Shown one piece after another: positions 1 to 5,200 of a DNA stretch of 6,727 nt. The stretch spans positions 1 to 6,727 of the forward strand of contig SKMT01000099.1 in NCBI GenBank assembly GCA_007120915.1, written 5' to 3'. This DNA comes from Myxococcales bacterium. GTDB taxonomy: Bacteria; Myxococcota_A; Bradymonadia; Bradymonadales; Bradymonadaceae. Under the pieces are notes generated by a model. That model was not told the DNA's origin and did not search any database. It saw only the letters and a program-made list of their open reading frames with translations. The position numbers and the translations under genes are program-made. The stretch's first letter is position 1. Each line of letters starts with the position of its first letter.

Positions 1-364
1 CCATAGAGCCTCCAGTGTAGAGGAGTTTGCCTCCCGCAGCCCCAACAATGAGCCCGGGAATGAGGAGTTCCGGTCGAACTCTACGATACTCATCAGCAAG
101 TTCGTGCTAACCGACGGCATGATAAAAGTCGCTGCCCCGAAGGAGCTGCTCTCCATCGTGGGCCAGCCCACTGCGCGACTCCAGTTTCTTCTCACTACGT
201 TCGCGCTCCGAGTCCGCCGTATCGATCTGGTCGGATTGTTCGGGTTCTTCTGGTTCGTCAGGCTGCGACGCCCCCGCAGATACCGCCGGAAGGGTCAGCA
301 GCATCACCATGGCCACCGGAATTATCCAATTTCGCATCCACGCTCTCTTAACTGAACAAGTCAT
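1..364 (-). pseudogene. Third paralogue of a two-membrane-segment exported protein, broken by an in-frame amber stop; runs off the left edge
   Basis: The start chosen is ATG at 364, because GAGAGAGGA (369-377) lies 4 nt upstream; ATG at 337 is an alternative. The N-terminus is a signal peptide (basic KRAWMRNW, hydrophobic IIPVAMVMLLTLPAV, then SAGA) followed by an acidic Pro-rich stretch, QPDEPEEPEQ. After ...DFYHAVG comes TAG (107-109). In the same frame the reading continues HELADEYRRVRPELLIPGL to the edge. This matches EPELADQYRSVRPGYLLGG of the intact neighbour at 1582-2790. Both intact paralogues have GAG where this copy has TAG, so one G-to-T change explains the stop. Relaxed constraint is also visible: WRDGHAYD, identical in both intact copies, is SRSGLAHD here. 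The 85-residue product would lack both membrane segments. A functional short secreted peptide, readthrough or a sequencing error are alternatives I cannot exclude. Confidence 0.75.
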
Positions 365-543
365 TGCATCCTCTCTCAATGTTGTCGGCCACCGTCACTG
401 GCGACACAGGGATGGGCGTCAAGTTCGCGCCAATCATTCAGTGCAAGGAAGATACCACCCCATATTGACGGCTATCCGCCGATTTTTTCGCCGAAGCTGC
501 ACATAATTTGTTCCCCCTGAAGCATAAAACGCACAACCCCTGG

Positions 544-572
544 CTGTATGCTCCTGAGGGACCGCAATACAG
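544..572. repeat. Imperfect hairpin, arms CTGTATGC / GCAATACAG
   Basis: CTGTATGC (544-551) pairs with GCAATACAG (564-572) if one A is bulged. The stem continues inward with TCC (552-554) pairing GGA (559-561) around loop TGAG, leaving CC (562-563) unpaired. No T run follows on either strand, so a terminator role is unsupported. It sits between the palindromic repeat and the leader of the broken paralogue and could be an RNA structure or part of the same intergenic element. Confidence 0.4.
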
Positions 573-590
573 TTTCCCGCCCTTGAAGTT

Positions 591-678
591 CCTCCCCCGA
601 AGTGGTCGTCGCAAAGCGGTCGGCCTGCATACATCCTCCCCCGCGACAACCGTGGGGGAGGTGGCCGCGAAGCGGTCG
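591..678. repeat. Duplicated GC-rich palindromic intergenic module (REP/MITE-like)
   Basis: Two related copies lie side by side when read on the minus strand. Copy A (678-634) begins CGACCGCTTCGCGGCCACC and ends GGGGGAGGA. Copy B (622-591) begins CGACCGCTTTGCGACGACCA and ends TTCGGGGGAGG, apparently missing the inner loop of copy A. Copy A contains the long hairpin at 635-661 and the short palindrome CCGCgaaGCGG (664-674). The pattern of stacked C-rich and G-rich arms is like dispersed intergenic repeats I recall from several unrelated bacterial phyla, but I could not check that. No transposase is present, so any mobility would depend on a protein supplied elsewhere. Confidence 0.6.
635..661. 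repeat. Strong GC-rich hairpin, 11-bp stem, 5-nt loop
   Basis: CCTCCCCC (635-642) is the exact reverse complement of GGGGGAGG (654-661). The stem extends inward through one G-T wobble (643/653) and two further pairs (644/652, 645/651) to the loop ACAAC. There is no T tract downstream on either strand, so it does not look like a standard intrinsic terminator. Confidence 0.65.
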
Positions 679-738
679 GAGGGGGACGCCGCAAACCGAG
701 AGAGCATGGGCTCGTTCGGCTCATCCACCAACCCCTCA

Positions 739-781
739 GTCACTTCGTGACAGCTCCCCTCTCGCCACGCTCCAGGGGAGC
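739..781. repeat. Two adjacent hairpins, GTCAC-ttc-GTGAC and GCTCCCCT...AGGGGAGC
   Basis: GTCAC (739-743) and GTGAC (747-751) form a 5-bp stem over loop TTC. Directly beside it, GCTCCCCT (753-760) is the exact reverse complement of AGGGGAGC (774-781) over a 13-nt loop. They lie about 50-90 bases downstream of the second paralogue's stop on the transcribed strand. They could stall polymerase or protect the 3' end, but there is no U tract, and the arrangement fits better with the palindromic repeat at 591-678. Confidence 0.55.
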
Positions 782-829
782 AGAACGGTTTCGACAACGT
801 TTTTGTCCCTCCACCGAGTCGCCAGAACT

Positions 830-1480
830 TCAAAACGGAATGGTAATCCCGACGGTGGCACCGCCCCCTGTGTCTGGCATCCCGCCGCCGTTGTCTTGAG
901 ATGGCACGGCGGTGGTGGGTCGGAACTGCCTGCTAGTCGACGAGGGCTCTCCGGAAGTGGGAACCCCCAGATCGCGGCGCAGCTCGTCGTTGTGGTCATC
1001 GACAGCCTGCTCGCGCTCGTCGCGACTGATGGGATGGGATTCGGACAGCCCGGAAAAAAACATGAGTACCCCCGCAGCAGAAGCGGCCAGGCCGTACATC
1101 ATCATCAGCGATCTCGTAAATCCGTCCCGAGGCCCAATACCTATTGAAGGCATCAACAGCATATTTGCCCCGGTTAACCCAATGGCGATTCCGCCAGATA
1201 TAAGCCCGGGTTGATAGGAACGATACTGGTCGGCAAGCTCCGGCTCATCGATGGCGTAGTAGAATTCGGCTCCCTCAAGCCGTTGATCTCCATCGTAGGC
1301 ATGTCCGTCGCGCCATTGTAACTTCTTCGCGTCGTATTCGCGCTGCAGCTCCACCGTGTCGACGCGATCGCCCTGCAATGAATCGACCTGTCGAGCTTCC
1401 AGCGACTCCGCCGAAGCCGCAGCACTCCAGCCGACGACACATATCAGCGTCCAGGCAATTAGCGTTGCAGCTCTGCACAT
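830..1480 (-). CDS. Exported two-membrane-segment protein, short paralogue, function unknown
   Basis: This 216-residue protein is not one I can name. Residues 1-24 are a signal peptide ending AASA, near-identical at the start to the neighbour at 1582-2790 (M-x-RAATL-xx-WTLI). Then comes a short polar stretch, followed by the family block REYDAKKLQWRDGHAYDG (48-64) and FYYAIDEPELADQYRS (73-88). Two hydrophobic segments follow, at about 92-112 and 125-145. The C-terminal tail holds SRDEREQAVDDHN (152-164) and FRPTTAVPSQDN (186-197), ending GITIPF. Compared with its longer neighbour it lacks the N-terminal domain and the Pro/Glu/Gln linker. I chose ATG at 1480 because it aligns with the neighbour's start and signal peptide; its ribosome site (GGGAC, 1486-1490) is weak. 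An in-frame ATG at 1582 overlaps the upstream stop and would add 34 residues. With the signal cleaved, both termini would lie outside the cytoplasm. Confidence 0.85.
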   Translation of the reverse strand: MCRAATLIAWTLICVVGWSAAASAESLEARQVDSLQGDRVDTVELQREYDAKKLQWRDGHAYDGDQRLEGAEFYYAIDEPELADQYRSYQPGLISGGIAIGLTGANMLLMPSIGIGPRDGFTRSLMMMYGLAASAAGVLMFFSGLSESHPISRDEREQAVDDHNDELRRDLGVPTSGEPSSTSRQFRPTTAVPSQDNGGGMPDTGGGATVGITIPF

Positions 1481-1581
1481 ATCGTGTCCCGATGTTTTCG
1501 CTCTCAACAGTTTCAAGCGCTCCGACAACTGTCGCAGACCTTCTCCCCGGGCCAATCCAGCGCAACGATCTCGCCGGACCA

Positions 1582-2790
1582 TCAAAAGGGAATCGTAATC
1601 CCGATCATGGCGCCCCCGCCGGTATTAAGCATCCCGCCGGCGTTGTCTTGAGAGGGTATGGCAGTGGTAGGCCGAAACTGTCTGCCCCGCGCCGAGGGGC
1701 CTGTCGAGCCGGGAAGCCCCAACTCGCGACGCAGATCGCTGTTGTGGTCGTCGACCGCCTGCTCGCGCTCGTCGCGACTCATGGGATGAGACTCTGCGAA
1801 GCCGGAGAAGAAGAGGATGGTTCCAGTGACCATCCCCAATAGCCCCGCCGTCGTCACCAGCGAGCTATCGGTCTCCGTCGACGCCATCATAAGTACGCCC
1901 CCTCCCACTCCGAGGACAACTCCGCCGAGCAGATATCCGGGGCGAACCGACCGGTATTGATCGGCGAGCTCAGGCTCACCGATGGCGTGATAGAAATCGG
2001 GCCCCTCCAGGCGCTGGCCGCTGTCGTAGGCGTGACCATCTCGCCACTCCAGCTTTTGGGCGTCGTATTCGCGCTCCAGCTCTGCATCATCGATACGATT
2101 ATCCCGTTCCGGTTCGTCCTGTTGTTCGGCGACGGGCTCATCCTGCTGGGGTTCGGGCTGGGGGTCGGGTTGAGCGACCGGTTCGTCCGGCTGCTCTGGT
2201 TCGTCCGGCTCGGGATCGGCTTGAGCGACTGGTTCGTCTTCGACCACCGGGTCTTGTTGCTCTTCGGGCTGTACATCTTCCTGAGCAACGGGCTCTTCGA
2301 GCTCATCCTCTTCGCCGTAGGCACGAATCGCCTGTCCCCGGCGCACCATGGTGGAGTCGAGGAGTTCTGCCTCTTCGTCATAAAACCCCAGCGTCAGCTC
2401 GGGCACCCACTCGCCATCATCGGCCAGTCGGGCGACGACAATACGATCCGCTTCCACCTCCAGACCCAACTGCGCGACCTGGTCGTCGTCCAGCTCCTCC
2501 AGCACCTCTCGATCGGACTCGTAGACCACGGTCCAGTCTTCATCGAGACTCTGTAGCCGGCTCGTTAGCACTGAACCTAAGGCATCCACCTCGCCCGCAG
2601 GCTCACCGGTCACAGCGACAAAAACCCGGTCGGTCTCATCGTCAAAATACGTCTGCAGCGTGCTCGGCGGAAACGACGCGCTCCACTGATGCTGGACCAG
2701 TGCATCGTCGGATCCGGCCATCGCCGTGGTACTCCACCCGGCCACCACGACAATCAACGTCCAGACAAACAGTGTTGCTGCTCGACTCAT
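1582..2790 (-). CDS. Exported two-membrane-segment protein, long paralogue with extra N-terminal domain and Pro/Glu/Gln repeat linker
   Basis: This 402-residue protein begins at ATG 2790, with GGGAG (2796-2800) 5 nt upstream. Residues 1-25 form a signal peptide (TTAMA then GS). Residues about 27-158 look like an alpha/beta domain: a strand RVFVAV, a helix, WTVVYESDREVLEEL, then EADRIVVARL and a late strand. This recalls CsgG/FlgO/TolB-N-type periplasmic domains, but only weakly. Residues 160-230 are a linker with four EPVA[QE] motifs, rich in Pro, Glu, Asp and Gln, suited to spanning peptidoglycan. The family core follows: EREYDAQKLEWRDGHAYD, then FYHAIGEPELADQYR. Two membrane segments lie at about 284-303 and 311-331. 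The tail is SRDEREQAVDDHN, then QFRPTTAIPSQDN, ending GITIPF. It heads the three-gene paralogue cluster, 101 bases before the next start. No enzymatic motif is visible; an envelope structural or scaffolding role is inference. Confidence 0.9.
   Translation of the reverse strand: MSRAATLFVWTLIVVVAGWSTTAMAGSDDALVQHQWSASFPPSTLQTYFDDETDRVFVAVTGEPAGEVDALGSVLTSRLQSLDEDWTVVYESDREVLEELDDDQVAQLGLEVEADRIVVARLADDGEWVPELTLGFYDEEAELLDSTMVRRGQAIRAYGEEDELEEPVAQEDVQPEEQQDPVVEDEPVAQADPEPDEPEQPDEPVAQPDPQPEPQQDEPVAEQQDEPERDNRIDDAELEREYDAQKLEWRDGHAYDSGQRLEGPDFYHAIGEPELADQYRSVRPGYLLGGVVLGVGGGVLMMASTETDSSLVTTAGLLGMVTGTILFFSGFAESHPMSRDEREQAVDDHNSDLRRELGLPGSTGPSARGRQFRPTTAIPSQDNAGGMLNTGGGAMIGITIPF
2101..2298 (-). repeat. 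Degenerate coding repeat for the EPVAQ linker
   Basis: Inside the 402-residue gene, the motif EEPVAQ / DEPVAQ / DEPVAQ / DEPVAE recurs at residues 165, 185, 202 and 217, spaced 15-20 codons apart, with Asp/Pro/Glu/Gln fillers such as ADPEPDEPEQP and PDPQPEPQQ. Two paralogues lack these repeats: the 216-residue protein has none, and the broken copy keeps only QPDEPEEPEQ. The stretch therefore seems to expand and contract. Confidence 0.75.
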
Positions 2791-2795
2791 GACAA

Positions 2796-2800
2796 CTCCC
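2796..2800 (-). promoter_or_regulatory. Ribosome binding site GGGAG for the 402-residue protein
   Basis: GGGAG sits 5 nt before ATG 2790. It fixes the start at the first residue of a clean signal peptide, which also aligns with the paralogue starting at 1480. Confidence 0.6.
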
Positions 2801-2902
2801 GAAGATTCCGTCCAAGACCACTGCGATCCATCCCATACTCACGTTTGGGCTCATCTTACACCATCCGCTGTAGCAGACCACCGCCCCCAACTCCCAGCCA
2901 GC

Positions 2903-2930
2903 ACCCAGTACCCAGCACCCAGCGCCCAGT
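2903..2930. repeat. Heptanucleotide tandem repeat, four units
   Basis: Four 7-base units stand in register: ACCCAGT, ACCCAGC, ACCCAGC and GCCCAGT. More degenerate CCCAG copies lie to the left (from about 2893). The array begins two bases past the stop codon of the sulfatase-like gene (TAG, 2934-2932) and lies wholly in the spacer. It resembles the short tandemly repeated heptamers known from cyanobacterial intergenic DNA. It forms no hairpin, so it is not an evident terminator. Confidence 0.7.
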
Positions 2931-2931
2931 C

Positions 2932-5115
2932 CTAATCCTCCAACCCCTCCGGGATCTCACTTGTCTCCAGAAACCGGATGACCGCCTGGCGCAAAATCCG
3001 TTCTTCCGCCAGTCCGGTGCCGACGAGATTGATGCGCTCCAGAGGGTCGTCGACGTAGTCGTACAACTCTTCGGTCCCCGAGGTCAGGTCCATGATGTAG
3101 TGGTAGCGGTCCCACACCACCGCCCGGGTGTGGCGCCGGGGCCGAGAGTAGGAGTTCTCCTGGAAGACCATCCGCTTGTCGTCCGGTTCAGCCCCGTAGA
3201 ACAGGGGGACCTGGCTGACCATGGTCGTCTCCTCTGGAATTGCCACGCCGGCCAGATCGAGCACGGAGGGATAGACGTCGTTGAAGGCCACCGGAGCGTC
3301 CACGCTGCCCGCTTCGATTCCCGGCCCGGAGACAATTTTGGGGATCTGGGTGACAATCCGATACAGGTTACGCGCATGCGGATCGGTGCCGTGTTCCCCG
3401 AAGTTTTCACCGTGGTCGGCCCCGAAGATCGTAAACAACGGTCGCTCATAGCCATCGCGACGCTCTTCGATGGTCTCCATCAGTTTTGCGGTGTAGCGAT
3501 CCGTGTAGGTCAGCTCTTCGTCATAGCGCTCCAACGTACTGTCGCCGTAGCCGATGTCGGGATGGCTGTTGTAGGGGTGGTGCGGATCGAAATAGTGCAC
3601 CCACAGAAAGAACGGTTCGTCGCCATCGGCCAGCTCTTCGAAAGCGGCGATGCCCTCCTCAGTGACCACCGGTGCCACTTCGCGTCGATCACTTCCGCAG
3701 ACGTTGTCGAACCGCTCGAATCCCCAGCGGATGCCCCAGTAGTCACGCTCGAACACCGTGCCGCACATGATCGCTTTGTTGCGGTAGCCCGCCTCCTCCA
3801 GCAACTCGCCGAGCATCCGCTCGTCCTCGGCGATGGGCGGGGGGAAGCGGTGGCCGTGCTCCAACTTCGTCTGAAACGGCGTCTTTCCCGCCATCAACGA
3901 CCAGAAGCTCGGCCCCGTGCCCGAGTCCTGGGTAAACGCTCGTTGAAACGACATATTTTCTTCGGCGAAGGCGTCCAGATTCGGCGTCGTATCACGGTAA
4001 TGCCCCATGTAGCCGAGTCGATCTACCCTCACGGAATCCCAGGTGATGAACACGAAGGAGGGGCGTTGTTCGAAGTCGGGCCGGTCGTACTCCGGGACAT
4101 CTTCGCGGGCGGTGGGCCGGTCGTAGGCGGGGTCGAGACATTTGTCGTAGTACTCGTCGAGTGACATCCCATCCGGAGGACCGTCGGGGCCGGGAAGCGG
4201 GCAATCGGAGCGATCGAAGAGCCGATCCAACTCCAGATGGTGGTGGACCTGGTGAAACGCGAAGTTCGCCGCCTCCCCATGCAGCACGACGATACGACGG
4301 GCGTCGGAGTGCTGGCCCACAACTCCGACGGCCAGCATCGCCGCCACCGGCACTATCCACACTCCCCACTTCACGGTTCGCACACCAGCGAGTCGCACCG
4401 CGGCGATACAGGCCAGCGGAAAGTGCAACAACACTGCTAGGACCAACAACACCAGCGCCGGGCCTTCCACCGCAAAGAAGACGTCGCTCAACGAGACCAC
4501 AACACCAACTGCAGCCGCTGCACCGATCACGGCCAGCCCCGCTGCGACCACCGGGAAGCTCAGCCACCGCATCCACTCGCGCTTCTTCAGCCGCAAAAAT
4601 CCCGCCTGCAGCATTCGGCGCAGTCCCATTCCCACCACAGCCAGCACCACCGCCAGTCCCACCTGCCCCGCCAGTGCCGTCACGGCAATCAGCCAGGTCA
4701 GATTCGCCGACTCGATGAGATACATCGTCCAGGCCACACTGCCGGCTGCAAATCCAACCAGAACGGCTACCCCGGCGACGCAATTTGCCAACCGCCGCGC
4801 GTCTTCCGACCCGTGGCGCTGACCCCACCATCGCCGCGTGGTCGCTATGATCCATCCGTTCAACCCCGCAGCAGATACCCGGCCCCGCACCATCCAAAGC
4901 CCGGTGCCGCTGATCAGACTCCACACCACAGCGCCGAGCACCCACAGCGACACAAACATCACCCACGATGTCAGCGCTCCGACCACCCCGGTGTCCGTCG
5001 ACGACCAGACCGCCAGCGCCCAGTCCACCGTCCCCGCCACCGCGAAGGCCAGCACGCCGGCGCCGACCCATGTGGCAAGACCGTCCCCCGTCGAGTTGTT
5101 CTCGCAACTGTTCAT
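2932..5115 (-). CDS. Polytopic membrane protein with C-terminal sulfatase/alkaline-phosphatase-superfamily domain (Thr nucleophile)
   Basis: The product has 727 residues. About seven hydrophobic segments fill the N-terminal part (approximately 16-38, 44-70, 113-134, 138-163, 184-209, 218-240, 250-268). A linker with Cys305 and Cys326 follows, then the catalytic domain (352-720). Family landmarks appear in order: FITWDSVRVDRLG (metal ligand Asp360), TTPNLDAFAEENMSF, TGPSFWSLMAG (Thr400 at the nucleophile position), HYFDPHHPY, GADHGENFGEHG (ligands Asp567 and His568), PVAFNDVYPSVLDLAG and ELYDYVDDPLE. The sulfatase signature C/S-x-P-x-R is not met: Cys/Ser is Thr, and Arg is Phe. Formylglycine formation is therefore not expected, and phosphate- or phospho-headgroup chemistry, as in Thr-dependent relatives (LtaS, EptA), is plausible. 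The active domain should face the periplasm. I chose ATG 5115 because GGGAG lies 3 nt upstream and the open frame to 5178 crosses the preceding terminator. The substrate is unknown. Confidence 0.9.
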   Translation of the reverse strand: MNSCENNSTGDGLATWVGAGVLAFAVAGTVDWALAVWSSTDTGVVGALTSWVMFVSLWVLGAVVWSLISGTGLWMVRGRVSAAGLNGWIIATTRRWWGQRHGSEDARRLANCVAGVAVLVGFAAGSVAWTMYLIESANLTWLIAVTALAGQVGLAVVLAVVGMGLRRMLQAGFLRLKKREWMRWLSFPVVAAGLAVIGAAAAVGVVVSLSDVFFAVEGPALVLLVLAVLLHFPLACIAAVRLAGVRTVKWGVWIVPVAAMLAVGVVGQHSDARRIVVLHGEAANFAFHQVHHHLELDRLFDRSDCPLPGPDGPPDGMSLDEYYDKCLDPAYDRPTAREDVPEYDRPDFEQRPSFVFITWDSVRVDRLGYMGHYRDTTPNLDAFAEENMSFQRAFTQDSGTGPSFWSLMAGKTPFQTKLEHGHRFPPPIAEDERMLGELLEEAGYRNKAIMCGTVFERDYWGIRWGFERFDNVCGSDRREVAPVVTEEGIAAFEELADGDEPFFLWVHYFDPHHPYNSHPDIGYGDSTLERYDEELTYTDRYTAKLMETIEERRDGYERPLFTIFGADHGENFGEHGTDPHARNLYRIVTQIPKIVSGPGIEAGSVDAPVAFNDVYPSVLDLAGVAIPEETTMVSQVPLFYGAEPDDKRMVFQENSYSRPRRHTRAVVWDRYHYIMDLTSGTEELYDYVDDPLERINLVGTGLAEERILRQAVIRFLETSEIPEGLED

Positions 5116-5118
5116 CGT

Positions 5119-5123
5119 CTCCC
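5119..5123 (-). promoter_or_regulatory. Ribosome binding site GGGAG that decides the sulfatase-like start
   Basis: GGGAG lies 3 nt before ATG 5115, a short but usable spacing. The open frame extends to 5178, but those 21 codons would be encoded across the intrinsic terminator at 5147-5173, which makes the longer version unlikely. Confidence 0.5.
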
Positions 5124-5146
5124 ATGCTACTACGTGGATACAGAGA

Positions 5147-5173
5147 CAAAAAACCCCCGGCCGAAGCCGGGGG
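5147..5173 (-). terminator. Intrinsic terminator of the acidic surface-protein gene
   Basis: On the minus strand, CCCCCGGC (5173-5166 read in reverse) pairs perfectly with GCCGGGGG (5161-5154), giving an 8-bp GC stem over loop TTCG, followed at once by TTTTTTG (5153-5147). It starts 27 bases after the stop codon of the acidic protein gene. A consequence is that the sulfatase-like gene, only 31 bases further on, needs its own promoter in or next to the hairpin, or relies on readthrough. I could not identify a convincing -35/-10 pair there. Confidence 0.93.
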
Positions 5174-5200
5174 CGCATTCAGCAATCGAAACCGCGGCTG

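Larger units (their letters stand above)
365..829. other. Gene-free spacer of 465 bases with several palindromes
   Basis: This spacer separates the second paralogue (stop at 830) from the broken third. Reading frames here (about 80-130 codons on either strand) have no family resemblance, no convincing ribosome site and low-complexity translations, so I treat them as chance. The part at 544-781 holds perfect or near-perfect hairpins and a duplicated GC-rich module, listed separately. The part at about 365-540 looks more AT-rich. I see no convincing promoter in it, although the leader of the third paralogue must lie here. Confidence 0.7.

Noticed and set aside
753..781. Intrinsic terminator for the short paralogue
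   Set aside because: The stem is good, but no T run follows on the transcribed strand and the 13-nt loop is large; it fits the palindromic repeat better.
438..833. Minus-strand frame of 131 codons in the spacer
   Set aside because: It runs through the palindromic repeats; no ribosome site, no resemblance to the paralogues, low-complexity Arg/Pro/Gly translation.
1957..2556. Plus-strand frame rich in Leu, Phe and Gly that looks like a membrane protein
   Set aside because: It is the complement of the Glu/Asp/Gln/Pro-rich linker of the long paralogue; GAG/GAA codons read backwards give Leu and Phe, so the hydrophobicity is an artefact.
2837..2900. Promoter for the long paralogue (TAAGAT as -10)
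   Set aside because: TAAGAT matches only four of six consensus bases and no credible -35 lies at the right distance.
2893..2931. CRISPR-like array
   Set aside because: Units are 7 bases with no spacers and no cas genes nearby.
2689..4164. Long plus-strand open frame (491 codons)
   Set aside because: It lies antisense to the sulfatase-like domain and the start of the long paralogue; its translation has no family motifs, and it mirrors GC-biased codon use of the real gene.
3992..5185. Minus-strand frame of 397 codons overlapping the sulfatase-like gene
   Set aside because: It is a frame-shifted shadow: Gly/Arg/Cys-rich, without membrane segments or motifs, and it crosses the terminator at 5147-5173.
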